From assembly GCF_001484765.1 (NCBI RefSeq), contig NZ_KQ947378.1:288513-352512 (forward strand): a stretch of 64,000 nucleotides of DNA. The letters run 5' to 3'. Position 1 is the first letter of the stretch, and each line of letters starts with the position of its first letter. Both the position numbers and the translations under genes were made by a program. Below, piece by piece: positions 37,442 through 47,487 of this stretch. A model generated the notes under the pieces. The model worked only from the letters and a program-made list of their open reading frames with translations, did not search any database and was not told the DNA's origin. The stretch comes from Entomohabitans teleogrylli (GTDB lineage: Bacteria > Pseudomonadota > Gammaproteobacteria > Enterobacterales > Enterobacteriaceae).

Positions 37442-39613
37442 ATGAGCGTAACCTCCCTGATTCAGCCCGATCGCGACCTGTTTTCCTGGCCCCAGTACTG
37501 GGCGGCCTGTTTCGGTCCGGCGCCGTTTCTGCCGATGTCCAGGGAAGAGATGGATCAATTAGGCTGGGATAGCTGCGACATCATCATTGTTACCGGGGAC
37601 GCCTATGTCGATCACCCCAGTTTCGGAATGGCCATCGTCGGGCGTATGCTGGAATCCCAGGGATTTCGGGTGGGTATCATTTCCCAGCCGGACTGGTCCA
37701 GCAAACAGGATTTCATGCGGCTGGGGAAGCCGAATCTTTATTTCGGCGTCACCGCCGGCAATATGGATTCGATGATCAACCGCTATACCGCGGATCGCCG
37801 CCTGCGTCATGACGATGCTTACACCGCCGATAACGTGGCCGGCAAGCGCCCGGATCGCGCGTCGCTGGTGTATACCCAGCGCTGTAAAGAAGCCTGGAGC
37901 GATGTTCCGGTGATCCTCGGCGGTATTGAGGCCAGCCTGCGCCGCACCGCCCATTATGACTACTGGTCGGATACCGTGCGTCGCTCGATCCTGGTCGATG
38001 CCAAGGCCGATATGCTGATGTTCGGCAACGGTGAACGCCCGCTGGTGGAAGTATCGCACCGCCTGGCGGCGGGGGAGCCCATCGATCAGATAGTGGATGT
38101 CCGTAATACGGCGGTGATCCGCAAGGGGCCGCTGCCGGGCTGGACCGGGGTGGATTCCACGCGCCTTGATACTCCCGGGCGTATCGATCCGATCCCTCAT
38201 CCCTATGGTGAGGATCTGCCCTGTGCCGACGGCGGCAAGCCGGCGCCGGCTCAGCAGCAGGCTAAACCGGTAACCGTACAGCCGCCGAAGCCGAAGCCGT
38301 GGGAAAAAACCTACGTGCTGTTGCCTTCGTACGAAAAAGTCAAAAACGATAAAGTGTTGTACGCCCATGCGTCGCGTATCCTGCACCATGAAACCAACCC
38401 GGGCTGCGCCAGGGCGCTGATGCAGAAGCATGGCGATCGTTACATCTGGATCAATCCGCCGGCGATACCGCTGTCCACTGAAGAGATGGATAGCGTCTTT
38501 GCGCTGCCGTATCAGCGGGTACCTCACCCCTCTTATGGCGACAGCCGTATTCCGGCCTATGAGATGATCCGTTTTTCAGTGAATATCATGCGCGGCTGCT
38601 TTGGCGGTTGCTCATTCTGTTCGATCACCGAGCATGAAGGGCGCATCATTCAGAGTCGTTCTGAGGAATCGATCATTAATGAGATCGAAGCCATTCGCGA
38701 TACCGTGCCCGGTTTTACCGGCGTGATCTCCGATCTTGGCGGCCCGACCGCCAACATGTATATGCTGCGCTGCACCTCGCCGCGCGCCGAGCAGACCTGT
38801 CGCCGGCTATCGTGCGTCTATCCGGAAATCTGCCCGCATATGGATACCAACCATCAGCCGACCATCGATCTGTACCGGCGCGCCAGGGAATTGAAAGGGA
38901 TTAAAAAGATCCTCGTCGCTTCCGGGGTACGCTACGATCTGGCGGTGGCCGATCCACGCTATATCAAAGAACTGGCCACCCACCATGTCGGCGGCTATCT
39001 GAAGATTGCCCCGGAACATACCGAAGAGGGGCCGCTGTCGAAAATGATGAAGCCCGGGATGGGCAGCTATCAGCGCTTTAAGGAACTGTTTGATACCTAT
39101 TCGAAACAGGCCGGGAAAGAGCAGTATCTGATTCCCTACTTTATCTCCGCCCATCCTGGTACCCGGGATGAGGATATGGTGAATCTGGCGCTGTGGCTGA
39201 AAAAGAACCGTTTCCGTCTCGATCAGGTGCAGAACTTCTATCCGTCGCCGCTGGCCAACTCGACCACCATGTATTACACCGGTAAAAACCCGCTGGGTAA
39301 GATTGGCTATAAGAGTGAAGAGGTGGTGGTACCGAAGGGCGACAAACAGCGTCGACTCCATAAGGCGCTGCTGCGTTACCACGATCCCGCCAACTGGCCG
39401 CTTATTCGCCAGGCGCTGGAAGCGATGGGCAAGAAACACCTGATTGGTCCGCGCCGGGATTGCCTGGTGCCGGCGCCGACGCTGGATGAGATGCGTGAAG
39501 CGCGGCGTCAGAACCGCAATACGCGCCCGGCGCTGACCAAACATACGCCGGTTGCGCATCAGCGTCAGACGCCCGTAAATGCGAAAAAACGGGCTAAACC
39601 GGGTTCACGTTAA
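37442..39613 (+). CDS. ygiQ: YgiQ-family radical SAM protein
   Basis: A 723-residue radical SAM protein (UPF0313) whose substrate is unknown. The N-terminal region (about 1-370) is cobalamin-domain-like ([18 protein letters not shown]). The [4Fe-4S] motif CX3CX2C is Cys386, Cys390 and Cys393 in [17 protein letters not shown]. The SAM half follows ([32 protein letters not shown]). The C-terminal tail is basic and disordered (KKRAKPGSR). It follows serA here, whereas in E. coli the two are far apart. Confidence 0.95.
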   Translation: MSVTSLIQPDRDLFSWPQYWAACFGPAPFLPMSREEMDQLGWDSCDIIIVTGDAYVDHPSFGMAIVGRMLESQGFRVGIISQPDWSSKQDFMRLGKPNLYFGVTAGNMDSMINRYTADRRLRHDDAYTADNVAGKRPDRASLVYTQRCKEAWSDVPVILGGIEASLRRTAHYDYWSDTVRRSILVDAKADMLMFGNGERPLVEVSHRLAAGEPIDQIVDVRNTAVIRKGPLPGWTGVDSTRLDTPGRIDPIPHPYGEDLPCADGGKPAPAQQQAKPVTVQPPKPKPWEKTYVLLPSYEKVKNDKVLYAHASRILHHETNPGCARALMQKHGDRYIWINPPAIPLSTEEMDSVFALPYQRVPHPSYGDSRIPAYEMIRFSVNIMRGCFGGCSFCSITEHEGRIIQSRSEESIINEIEAIRDTVPGFTGVISDLGGPTANMYMLRCTSPRAEQTCRRLSCVYPEICPHMDTNHQPTIDLYRRARELKGIKKILVASGVRYDLAVADPRYIKELATHHVGGYLKIAPEHTEEGPLSKMMKPGMGSYQRFKELFDTYSKQAGKEQYLIPYFISAHPGTRDEDMVNLALWLKKNRFRLDQVQNFYPSPLANSTTMYYTGKNPLGKIGYKSEEVVVPKGDKQRRLHKALLRYHDPANWPLIRQALEAMGKKHLIGPRRDCLVPAPTLDEMREARRQNRNTRPALTKHTPVAHQRQTPVNAKKRAKPGSR

Positions 39614-39689
39614 ACAATTTGGTTCCGGGAAGGTCATGCTTCCTGGAATTTGTTTATATCGTTGAGTGTAAGAAAATAGCTAACATATC

Positions 39690-39709
39690 AGCACCCTTTT
39701 CAGGGTGCT
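39690..39709. terminator. Hairpin between ygiQ and the next gene
   Basis: A perfect 8 bp stem AGCACCCT / AGGGTGCT with a TTTC loop lies 77 bp after the ygiQ stop. There is no adjoining T-run on the plus strand. Confidence 0.5.
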
Positions 39710-39756
39710 GTGATAAAGGGGATATTATAGAAATAAAGTGAAAAAGGATTTTAAGC

Positions 39757-40356
39757 GTGAAAAAAATAATTCAGACGGTATATTTCATGATTCTTGTAAT
39801 GGCGGTTATTACCGTTATTACTGGTGATGGCTGGTATTGCAAGGTAGGAAGTAGTTCCTGTAAAGCGGCCAGAAGTGCGGCACGTAAAGCAGAACGGGAA
39901 GCAGCTGCCTATTCCCGGCCCGCTGTTTATCTTATTCTGGATATGGAGTTTGTGATTCCTCAGGAATTAATACCCTACAGGTACACTCCTCCTTGTGCTG
40001 AGAAAATAGCGGTATGGCCTGGCGGCAGGAAACGCGTGCCCTTTATGTTACTTAAAAGAGGTGACATTCTCGAACTGAAAATTGACTACCAGTCATTTCT
40101 CACCACTGAAACACATCAGGAAATAAAAGCTTCCTGGGGCAGAGGAATAGTATTTAAAAGTGAAATGCCGGTCGCTATGTTTCCTGATGCTATATTGATG
40201 GAGATTACGGATAGCGAATCCGAACCAAAAATAACATTTTCAATGGAGTACCCGACAAAAAGTAAAGTTACAGAAAATGAAACGGGTGAAAAATTAATTT
40301 GCGAACTCGGTAGTATGTCTATTACCAGTAAACAGTTAAGGTTTCTGTTGAAATAA
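39757..40356 (+). CDS. Uncharacterised 199-residue membrane-anchored or exported protein
   Basis: I do not recognise the family. Residues 4-23 form one hydrophobic segment (IIQTVYFMILVMAVITVITG) that could be a signal anchor or uncleaved signal. An Ala/Arg/Glu-rich charged helix follows (ARSAARKAEREAAAY). The rest is beta-rich, with two cysteines before the helix and two later. AAAAGGATT precedes the ATG. The gene is AT-rich compared with its neighbours and occupies the place where E. coli has yqhG and yqhH between dkgA and ygiQ, so it is probably acquired. Confidence 0.7.
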   Translation: MKKIIQTVYFMILVMAVITVITGDGWYCKVGSSSCKAARSAARKAEREAAAYSRPAVYLILDMEFVIPQELIPYRYTPPCAEKIAVWPGGRKRVPFMLLKRGDILELKIDYQSFLTTETHQEIKASWGRGIVFKSEMPVAMFPDAILMEITDSESEPKITFSMEYPTKSKVTENETGEKLICELGSMSITSKQLRFLLK

Positions 40357-40593
40357 ATAACAGAGGGCTTTCTTTCTTACTGGTAAAGGCCAGCAGGTGG
40401 TGTTTTCTGTTGTGTGGCAAATGTGCCAGAGGCTTTTTTGACGATTGCAACCAGGATTTCTTTGTCGCTGCCAGACCGAGTGCATCCGTTTTTCCTGCGC
40501 TCATGGCGAGCCGCGCTTTGGTAAAAAGGTCTGTATACCGACAGAACCTCCCCGGTGCAGAGATATGAAAGAGACAGGTGTGTGACAGGAAGT

Positions 40594-40621
40594 AGCGCCT
40601 GGACAGACTCGCCCAGGCGCT
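40594..40621 (-). terminator. dkgA terminator
   Basis: A 9 bp perfect stem (AGCGCCTGG / CCAGGCGCT, ten-base loop) begins 10 bp beyond the dkgA stop on the minus strand. The T-run is weak. Between 40357 and 40593 I see no gene. Confidence 0.7.
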
Positions 40622-40631
40622 ATCAATGAGT

Positions 40632-41459
40632 TTAACTACCAAAGGTGTCCGGATCCGGACCGAGGCGTTTTCCCTGGTCCAGTTTCGCTATCTCTCCCAG
40701 CTCTTCTTTATCCAGCCGGAAGTCCCAGACCGCGAAGTTTTCCGCAATGCGCGACGCGGTGACCGATTTGGGAATCACCACCAGTCCGCTGTCGAGGTGC
40801 CAGCGAATTACAATCTGCGCCGGCGTTTTTGCGTATTTCTCCGCCAGTTTGCGGATCACCTGCTGATCAAAGACCCCCGCGCCGCCCTGGGCCAGCGGGC
40901 TCCAGGATTCGGTCTGAATTTTATGGGTGGCATTCCAGGCATGCAGCTGGCGCTGTTGCATCAACGGGTGCAGTTCTATCTGGTTGATCACCGGCGTTAC
41001 GCCAGTTTCATCAATCAGCCGCTGCAGATGATTGACCTGGAAGTTACACACGCCAATGCTTTTCGCCAGTCCCTGTTTTTGCAGCTCAATCATGCCCTTC
41101 CAGGCCTCGACATAGTGGTTTTTACCCGGCACCGGCCAGTGCATCAGGTATAAATCCACATAGTCGAGCTGCAGTTTTTCCAGGCTGTCCTGCAGAGCCT
41201 GGTGCGGACGCTGCTGATCGTCGTTCCACAGTTTGGTGGTAATAAATAATTCATCGCGCGGTAGCGCCGCATCTGCCAGCGCTTTACCGACGCCATCCTC
41301 ATTTTTGTAGGCGGCGGCGGTGTCGATGGAGCGATAGCCCACTTCCAGGGCTTTGTGAATGGCGGAAACCACCTCTTCGTTGCTGGCCTGCCAGACGCCA
41401 AGGCCCAGCTGCGGCATGACATTACCGTCCTGCAGCTTAATTACGGTTGGGTTCGTCAT
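40632..41459 (-). CDS. dkgA: 2,5-diketo-D-gluconate reductase A
   Basis: NADPH-dependent aldo-keto reductase of 275 residues, as in E. coli. It reduces 2,5-diketogluconate and short aldehydes such as methylglyoxal. The catalytic tetrad is visible: Asp and Tyr in YRSIDTAAAYKNEDG, Lys in FITTKLWND, and His in YLMHWPVPG. The C-terminal NADPH motif is VVIPKSVTASRIAENF. It lies downstream of yqhD and is probably activated with it by YqhC. Confidence 0.97.
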   Translation of the reverse strand: MTNPTVIKLQDGNVMPQLGLGVWQASNEEVVSAIHKALEVGYRSIDTAAAYKNEDGVGKALADAALPRDELFITTKLWNDDQQRPHQALQDSLEKLQLDYVDLYLMHWPVPGKNHYVEAWKGMIELQKQGLAKSIGVCNFQVNHLQRLIDETGVTPVINQIELHPLMQQRQLHAWNATHKIQTESWSPLAQGGAGVFDQQVIRKLAEKYAKTPAQIVIRWHLDSGLVVIPKSVTASRIAENFAVWDFRLDKEELGEIAKLDQGKRLGPDPDTFGS

Positions 41460-41483
41460 ATACTCCTCCTTCAGAACGTGATG

Positions 41484-41502
41484 ACCGGGGAGTTACCCCG
41501 GT
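41484..41502. repeat. Short stem-loop between yqhD and dkgA
   Basis: A perfect 7 bp stem (ACCGGGG / CCCCGGT) with an AGTTA loop lies in the 107 bp gap. It may stabilise or attenuate the yqhD-dkgA transcript. Confidence 0.5.
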
Positions 41503-41566
41503 TGAACTGCACTCTCAGAGCCAGACCCTAAGTCTGGACGAAATACACCAGAATGAAAGCCAGTGC

Positions 41567-42730
41567 TTAGCGAGCGGCTTCGTAGATACGGCGGCTGACG
41601 TCCAGGGTGATGTCTTTGCGTTCACCCAACTGCGTCATACCGTGTTCTTCCAGTTTAGTCAGCAATGCCGGAATCGAACTGCCGTCGAGGTTCCAGTCGC
41701 CAAGGCGGGTCGGTACGCCGAGTGATTCAAAGAACTGACGGGTGGCGGCAATCGCCGCGTCGATACGCTGATCTTCGCCGCCGCTGGTGATGTTCCAGAC
41801 GCGCTCCGCGTACTGCAGCAGTTTTTCGCGTTTCTGCTGGCGTTTTTCATTCATCAGCGCCGGCAGCACAATGGCCAGCGTCTGGGCGTGGTCCAGACCG
41901 TGCATGGCGGTCAGCTCATGTCCCAGCATATGGGTCGCCCAGTCCTGAGGAACGCCGGCGCCGATAAGCCCATTAAGCGCCATGGTCGCGGCCCACATGA
42001 CGTTGGCGCGTACATCGTAGTTTTCCGGCTCCTGCAACGCTTTCGGGCCTTCTTCAATCAGCGTCAGAAGAATGCCTTCGGCAAAGCGATCCTGGATTTT
42101 GGCGTTTACCGGATAAGTCAGATATTGCTCTATGGTATGGACAAAGGCGTCCACCACCCCGTTGGCCACCTGGCGGGCGGGCAGCGTGTAGGTATATACC
42201 GGATCGAGAATCGCGAACACCGGCTGTACCCACGGCGAATGGAAAGCCTGTTTGTCGCCGGTCGCTTTACGGGAGATGACCGCCCCTTTGTTCGATTCTG
42301 AGCCGGTGGCCGGCAGTGTCAGTACCGAGCCCATCGGGATGGCGCGGGTAATTTTGCTGCCAGAGGTTTCAAGGATCTCCCACGGATCGACCCCCTGCGG
42401 ATACTGCGCCGCCGCCGCGATAAATTTAGTGCCGTCCAGCACCGAGCCGCCGCCCACCGCCAGCAGGAAAGTGATGTTTTCGGCGCGCGCCAGCTCAACG
42501 GCCTTCATCAGGGTTTCATAGGTTGGGTTTGGTTCTATACCGCCGAACTCAAGCACATCGAGCCCCTGCAGCGCCTGGTGAACCTGATCGAGTACACCGG
42601 TCTTTTTAACGCTGCCGCCGCCGTAGGTGATCAATACCCGAGCGTCGGCGGGAATTTGAGCGCGTAATTCCTGAATCGATCCTTTACCGAACAGAATGCG
42701 GGTTGGCGTATAGAGATTGAAATTATTCAT
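41567..42730 (-). CDS. yqhD: NADPH-dependent aldehyde reductase YqhD
   Basis: Metal-dependent (type III) alcohol dehydrogenase that reduces lipid-peroxidation aldehydes, furfural and methylglyoxal. The 387 residues equal E. coli. The nucleotide-binding segment is VLITYGGGSVKKTGV and the GGGS motif is LLAVGGGSVLDGTKF. Metal ligands lie in NGVVDAFVHTIEQYL and MLGHELTAMHGLDHAQTL. It is divergent from its activator gene yqhC. Confidence 0.97.
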   Translation of the reverse strand: MNNFNLYTPTRILFGKGSIQELRAQIPADARVLITYGGGSVKKTGVLDQVHQALQGLDVLEFGGIEPNPTYETLMKAVELARAENITFLLAVGGGSVLDGTKFIAAAAQYPQGVDPWEILETSGSKITRAIPMGSVLTLPATGSESNKGAVISRKATGDKQAFHSPWVQPVFAILDPVYTYTLPARQVANGVVDAFVHTIEQYLTYPVNAKIQDRFAEGILLTLIEEGPKALQEPENYDVRANVMWAATMALNGLIGAGVPQDWATHMLGHELTAMHGLDHAQTLAIVLPALMNEKRQQKREKLLQYAERVWNITSGGEDQRIDAAIAATRQFFESLGVPTRLGDWNLDGSSIPALLTKLEEHGMTQLGERKDITLDVSRRIYEAAR

Positions 42731-42901
42731 TACCTGGTTCCTCTGATTAGGTAAAAACCTTCATGACCGGGGCACATTGTCGGCTTTTCCGCTGGCGTTG
42801 CTCAATGCACATTTCTGCCAGTCTCTTGCCCAATCCTCCGCAGTGCTGGAGAAAATGCCTTTTTTTGCGCACACTATGCGCAGCAGAAAGAGGTGTAAAA
42901 A

Positions 42902-43816
42902 ATGAGCGAAATGAACTGTGGGCCGCTGTGCCGGCAACTGACCGAAAAAATCAAACTTCTGAAAGATAAACAAAATATTATTCAGGATGTGACGCTGCTG
43001 TACAGCACCAGCCCCTGTCCGCGCACGCCGGTGATGTATCACCCCGGTATCATTATTCTCTTTTCCGGGCATAAAACCGGATACCTTAACAATCGCACTT
43101 TTCGTTATGACGCGAATGAATATTTGCTGCTGACGGTGCCGTTGCCATTTGAGTGTGAAACCCAGGCCTCGGCGGACAATCCATTGGCGGGGATTCGTAT
43201 CAATATTGATGTGCTGCAGTTGCAGGAGCTGTTGATGGAGATTGGCGAAGACGACGCTTTTCGCCCGGTTCAGTCGTCGAGCGGTATTAATTCCGCGGTA
43301 TTGTCCGGGGAGATTCTGTGTGCGGTGGAGCGTCTGCTGGATGCCCTGGAGCACCCGCTGGACGCGCGGATTCTTGGCAAGCAGATTGTGCGCGAAATCC
43401 TCTACCATATTTTAACCGGCCCCTGCGGCGGCGGTCTGCTGGCGCTGGTCAGTCGCCAGACCCATTTCAGTCTGATAAGCCGGGTGTTGCGCCAGATAGA
43501 AGCCCGCTACACGGAAAATCTCAGCATCGATCAGCTGGCGGCGGAGGCCAACATGAGTATCTCGGCGTTCCACCATAACTTTAAGGCGGTGACCAGTACT
43601 TCGCCATTGCAGTATCTGAAAAGCTATCGGCTGCATAAAGCGCGTTTGCTGATGCTTCATGATGGTCTGAAAGCCAGCGCCGCCGCGATGCAGGTTGGCT
43701 ATGAAAGCGCCTCGCAGTTCAGCCGGGAATTTAAACGCTATTTCGGCACCACGCCGGGGGAGGATGCGGCGCGGATGCGCGAAGCGCAGGGGATTGTCGA
43801 AACGCTGGCCCGCTGA
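42902..43816 (+). CDS. yqhC: AraC-family activator YqhC
   Basis: Transcription factor that activates yqhD and dkgA in response to aldehydes in E. coli. The product has 304 residues. The N-terminal effector domain is AraC_N type ([37 protein letters not shown]). The C-terminal double helix-turn-helix begins [19 protein letters not shown] and ends [18 protein letters not shown]. An AGAGGTG ribosome binding site precedes the ATG. The 171 bp divergent gap to yqhD should hold its operator. Confidence 0.95.
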   Translation: MSEMNCGPLCRQLTEKIKLLKDKQNIIQDVTLLYSTSPCPRTPVMYHPGIIILFSGHKTGYLNNRTFRYDANEYLLLTVPLPFECETQASADNPLAGIRINIDVLQLQELLMEIGEDDAFRPVQSSSGINSAVLSGEILCAVERLLDALEHPLDARILGKQIVREILYHILTGPCGGGLLALVSRQTHFSLISRVLRQIEARYTENLSIDQLAAEANMSISAFHHNFKAVTSTSPLQYLKSYRLHKARLLMLHDGLKASAAAMQVGYESASQFSREFKRYFGTTPGEDAARMREAQGIVETLAR

Positions 43817-43847
43817 GACGCGGGAGGCAGGCCTCTCCTGGGGCCTG

Positions 43848-44504
43848 TCAGGCGCTGACTTTTTTCTTCAGTACCACAAACAGGGTGCCTAATAACCCGG
43901 CCACCAGCAGCGCTACGGGCAGAATCATCAGGAAGGTCATCACCTGATCTTCATGGCGTTTGACGAAGGGGATCATACTCAGCGCATAACCGATGCTGGT
44001 GATGGCGCCGACCCATAACAGGCCGCTGAGCCAGTTGAAGAACTGAAAGCGCCGGTTGGGCAGACCAGAGATACCGGCCATGGTCGGCAGCAGGGTGCGG
44101 ATAAAAGCCAGGAAACGTCCGGCGAGCAGCGCCAGCAGGCCGTGGCGGTCGAACATGAAGGTCGCCCGCTGGTGATAGTGGGCCGGGAGCTGTTCCAGCC
44201 AGCCTTTTACCACCCGGGTGTTGCCCAGCCAGCGTCCCTGGATATAGCTGAGCCAGCACCCCAGGCTGGCGGCAACGGTCAGAATGGCGACGGTCGGAAT
44301 AAAATCCATCACCCCGCGCGCCACCAGCGCGCCCGCCAGCAACAGCAGACTGTCGCCGGGCAGAAATGAGGCCGGCAGCAGACCATTTTCCAGAAACAGT
44401 GTGGCGAACATCACGCCATAGACAATCCCGACAACATGCGGGTCCGCCAGCGCAGCGAAGTCGTGTTGCCAGAGCGCAGCGACAATATGTTGAATGACAA
44501 CCAT
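43848..44504 (-). CDS. yghB: DedA-family inner-membrane protein YghB
   Basis: DedA-family membrane protein of 218 residues, proposed to act as a proton-coupled lipid or drug flux protein. E. coli yghB and yqjA mutants are defective in cell division and membrane composition. The start ATG at 44504 gives [17 protein letters not shown] 74-residue longer frame upstream is rejected. Motifs are [21 protein letters not shown] and [19 protein letters not shown], with the conserved Glu, Asp and Arg residues. It lies downstream of metC in the same direction. Confidence 0.95.
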   Translation of the reverse strand: MVVIQHIVAALWQHDFAALADPHVVGIVYGVMFATLFLENGLLPASFLPGDSLLLLAGALVARGVMDFIPTVAILTVAASLGCWLSYIQGRWLGNTRVVKGWLEQLPAHYHQRATFMFDRHGLLALLAGRFLAFIRTLLPTMAGISGLPNRRFQFFNWLSGLLWVGAITSIGYALSMIPFVKRHEDQVMTFLMILPVALLVAGLLGTLFVVLKKKVSA

Positions 44505-44756
44505 GGGTAATCCTGTGGAACAGCTGGTTTTAACTATTGTGTACTCGAATGATTCGCGTTGCAGGACAAAACGACCGGCGTTTTTGCGCAGCGCCAGGCG
44601 CTGTTTATGGGCAAAGACCGGTATAACCAGCGCGCCTGCGACCTGAAGTCTCATGAGTATAACCGTAAATGGCCCGGCACTTCTTGATCCCGGGCGCATC
44701 TCATGGTGTCTTTTGGCATCCCTCACTGTTAAGTGGGGTGTCCACCGCTGGCAACT

Positions 44757-45947
44757 TTACCCGATACGCTGCAGCCCTGCTGCTAAATCTGCAATTAAAT
44801 CGTCAACATTTTCTAAACCAATGTGCACTCGCACCAGAGTGCCGGTGAAATCGACCCCTCCGGCAGGGCGAATGGCGGCTATCTCTTCCGGCTGATTAGC
44901 GAGGATCAGCGACTCGAAACCGCCCCACGAATAGGCCATGCTGAAATGCTCGAAGTTATCGAGAAAGTGGGCGTACTGCTGGTCGCTCAGGCGCTGTTGC
45001 AGAATAAACGAGAACAGACCGCTGCTGCCGGTGAAATCCCGTTTCCAGTATTCATGGCCGGCGCTGCCGGGCAGAGCCGGGTGGTTGACCCTCGCCACCT
45101 GAGGCTGTTGCGCCAGCCAGGCGGCGATTTTCAGGCTGCTCTCCTGATGCTGGCGCAGGCGTACCCCCAGAGTGCGCAGCCCGCGGCTGGTGACATAGGC
45201 GGTATCGGCATCCACCATTTGCCCCATCAGATAGGCGTTTTCGCGCAGTTGATCCCAGCCGCGGGCGTTGGAAACCGCAGTGCCGATCATGGCGTCGGAA
45301 TGGCCGACCAGATATTTGGTTCCCGCCTGAATAGAGATGTCGATACCGAATTCCAGCGCTTTAAACAGGATCCCGGCGGACCAGGTGTTATCGATCATGA
45401 TGATCGCCTGCGGCGCTTTGCGGCGCACCGCCTGGACGATCGCCGGAATGTCGTGTACTTCCATGGTGATCGAGCCGGGAGACTCAAGAAACACCACCCG
45501 GGTATTGGGCTGAATCAGCGCCTCGATGCCGGCGCCGATTAACGGGTCGAACCAGCCGGTGGCGACGCCCAGTTTCGCCAGAATACGGGTACAGAAATCC
45601 TGACTTGGCTCATAGGCGCTATTGGTCATCAGCACGTGATCGCCCTGTTCGACGAAGGCCAGAATACTATTCGCCACTGCCGCGGCGCCGCACGGGAACA
45701 GGGCGCAGCCGGCGCCGCCTTCCAGCTCGCACATCGCTTCCTGGAGCGAGAAGTGGGTCAGGGTGCCGCGGCGTCCGTAAAACAATTCTCCCTGCGCCCG
45801 GCCGGCGGTGGCGCGTTTTTTGGCTTCCACCGATTCAAAAACCAGCGAGGAGGCGCGCTGGATAACGCTGTTTACCGATCCCTGGGTATAGCGCTTACTG
45901 CGCCCGGCGTTGACCAGCGCTGTGTCGATATGCTGTTTACCAGCCAT
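44757..45947 (-). CDS. metC: Cystathionine beta-lyase
   Basis: PLP enzyme that cleaves cystathionine to homocysteine, pyruvate and ammonia in methionine synthesis. It has 396 residues from the ATG at 45947, one more than E. coli. A 13-residue upstream extension overlaps the operator and was rejected. The PLP lysine is Lys211 in [14 protein letters not shown]. Other blocks are [10 protein letters not shown] and [14 protein letters not shown]. MetJ boxes lie directly upstream. Confidence 0.97.
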   Translation of the reverse strand: MAGKQHIDTALVNAGRSKRYTQGSVNSVIQRASSLVFESVEAKKRATAGRAQGELFYGRRGTLTHFSLQEAMCELEGGAGCALFPCGAAAVANSILAFVEQGDHVLMTNSAYEPSQDFCTRILAKLGVATGWFDPLIGAGIEALIQPNTRVVFLESPGSITMEVHDIPAIVQAVRRKAPQAIIMIDNTWSAGILFKALEFGIDISIQAGTKYLVGHSDAMIGTAVSNARGWDQLRENAYLMGQMVDADTAYVTSRGLRTLGVRLRQHQESSLKIAAWLAQQPQVARVNHPALPGSAGHEYWKRDFTGSSGLFSFILQQRLSDQQYAHFLDNFEHFSMAYSWGGFESLILANQPEEIAAIRPAGGVDFTGTLVRVHIGLENVDDLIADLAAGLQRIG

Positions 45948-45964
45948 GTGGTATTGCTCCGTAT

Positions 45965-45980
45965 ATACGTCTGGATGTCT
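45965..45980. promoter_or_regulatory. MetJ boxes upstream of metC
   Basis: Two tandem octamers, ATACGTCT (7 of 8 matches to AGACGTCT) and GGATGTCT (6 of 8), lie 18-33 bp before the metC start. This agrees with known MetJ repression of metC. Confidence 0.75.
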
Positions 45981-46119
45981 AAACATACGTTATCACGCAC
46001 GTCCGGGAAAGGCAGCGGGGTTTTTGTATTACGGATAAAAAAGGCATAAATTCATCAACAGCGTTTTTTTACTGTGCCATCGCAAAGAAAATGAGAAGAA
46101 AGTGCTTCAACATGTAAAT

Positions 46120-46138
46120 AGTAATGAGAACTACTATC
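46120..46138. promoter_or_regulatory. Fur box upstream of exbB
   Basis: A 19 bp segment matches the Fur consensus at 13 positions (AGTAATGAGAACTACTATC) and lies about 65 bp before exbB. Fur control of exbB is known in E. coli. Confidence 0.75.
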
Positions 46139-46202
46139 AATTCGATGCTTTTTTGATATCATTAGCGGTAATTTGTCTCTTTTTTCGTGCCGGAGAGTTA
46201 GC

Positions 46203-46952
46203 GTGACAGAAAATTTGATGCAGGCGGATCTGTCCGTCTGGGGGATGTATCAGCACGCCGATATCGTCGTTAAAGCGGTGATGATTGGCCTGATCCTGGC
46301 GTCGGTGGTGACGTGGGCGATTTTCTTCAGTAAGAGCGCGAAGCTGATGTCCCACAAACGCCGCCTGCAGCGCGAAAAACGCCAGCTGGCGACCGCCCGT
46401 TCGCTGGATGAAGCCAGCAAAATGGCCGATGGGTTTGGCGGACACAGCCTCAGCCGTCGCCTGATTGACGAAGCGCAAAATGAACTGGAGCTTTCCGAAG
46501 GCTGCGAAGATAAGGAAGGTATCAAGGAGCGCACCAGCTTCCGTCTTGAACGTCGCGTGGCGGCGGTAGGGCGCCATCTGGGGCGCGGCAACGGCTATCT
46601 GGCGACCATCGGGGCTATCTCTCCGTTTGTCGGGCTGTTCGGCACCGTATGGGGGATCATGAACAGCTTTATCGGTATCGCGAAGACGCAGACCACCAAT
46701 CTGGCGGTGGTAGCGCCGGGTATCGCGGAAGCGCTGCTGGCGACCGCCATTGGTCTGGTGGCGGCGATCCCGGCGGTTGTGATTTATAACGTGTTTGCCC
46801 GCACCATTGGCAACTATAAAGCCAATCTCGGCGACGTCGCCGCCCAGGTGCTGTTGCTGCAGAGCCGCGATCTGGACCTCAGCGCCAGCCGTCCTGTTCC
46901 CGCGCCAGCCCAGCCGGTTCGCAATAACACCCAGCAACTGCGCGTGGGGTAA
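46203..46952 (+). CDS. exbB: TonB-system proton channel subunit ExbB
   Basis: Inner-membrane subunit of the ExbB-ExbD motor that energises TonB-dependent uptake of siderophores and vitamin B12. It has 249 residues (E. coli 244) with a GTG start at 46203 (GGAG upstream). Three membrane helices are recognisable: DIVVKAVMIGLILASVVTWA, GYLATIGAISPFVGLFGTVW and AEALLATAIGLVAAIPAVVI. It precedes exbD by 6 bp. It is divergent from metC, as in E. coli. Confidence 0.97.
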   Translation: MTENLMQADLSVWGMYQHADIVVKAVMIGLILASVVTWAIFFSKSAKLMSHKRRLQREKRQLATARSLDEASKMADGFGGHSLSRRLIDEAQNELELSEGCEDKEGIKERTSFRLERRVAAVGRHLGRGNGYLATIGAISPFVGLFGTVWGIMNSFIGIAKTQTTNLAVVAPGIAEALLATAIGLVAAIPAVVIYNVFARTIGNYKANLGDVAAQVLLLQSRDLDLSASRPVPAPAQPVRNNTQQLRVG

Positions 46953-46958
46953 TGGATT

Positions 46959-47387
46959 GTGGCGATGCATTTTAACGAAAATCCGGACAGCGATAGCGAA
47001 ATGCATGACATCAACGTCACGCCGTTTATCGACGTGATGCTGGTGTTGCTGATCATCTTTATGGTGGCGGCGCCGTTGGCGACGGTGGATGTAAAGGTTA
47101 ACCTGCCGGCATCGACCAGTCAGCCTCAACCGCGTCCGGAAAAGCCGATTTATCTGTCGGTGAAGGCGGATAAAACCATGTTCCTCGGCAACGAAATAGT
47201 GACCCGTGAAAACATGGTGGATTCGCTGAATACGCTGACGGAAGGCAACAAGGAGACCACTGTGTTCTTCCGCGCCGATAAAACCGTCGACTATGAAACC
47301 ATGATGAGCGTGATGGATGCGCTGCGTCAGGCCGGTTACCTGAAAATCGGTCTGGTCGGCGAAGAGACCGTGAAAGCGCAGCAGTAA
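46959..47387 (+). CDS. exbD: TonB-system proton channel subunit ExbD
   Basis: Partner of ExbB, 142 residues (E. coli 141), with a single membrane helix VMLVLLIIFMVAAPLA preceded by the essential Asp in NVTPFIDVML. The periplasmic domain contains NLPASTSQPQPRPEKPIYLS. It starts with GTG at 46959 (MAMHFNENPD), matching the E. coli N-terminus. A terminator follows. Confidence 0.97.
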   Translation: MAMHFNENPDSDSEMHDINVTPFIDVMLVLLIIFMVAAPLATVDVKVNLPASTSQPQPRPEKPIYLSVKADKTMFLGNEIVTRENMVDSLNTLTEGNKETTVFFRADKTVDYETMMSVMDALRQAGYLKIGLVGEETVKAQQ

Positions 47388-47410
47388 GCTGCCCACCTTG
47401 ATCGGATAAA

Positions 47411-47444
47411 AAACCGCTGTCGTAAGGCAGCGGTTTTGTTTTTA
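47411..47444 (+). terminator. exbD terminator
   Basis: The stem AAACCGCTG / CAGCGGTTT with an eight-base loop is followed by TTTTGTTTTT. Confidence 0.9.
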
Positions 47445-47487
47445 TTGCCATTCGCCTGTGCACCAACGGTTGCGCATGGCAAAAACG

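Noticed and set aside
40322..40642. 106-codon minus-strand frame after dkgA
   Set aside because: It overlaps the dkgA terminator, the dkgA 3' end and the preceding gene, and shows no family features.
44505..44726. 74-residue N-terminal extension of YghB
   Set aside because: The family starts at [16 protein letters not shown]. The extension runs through intergenic DNA.
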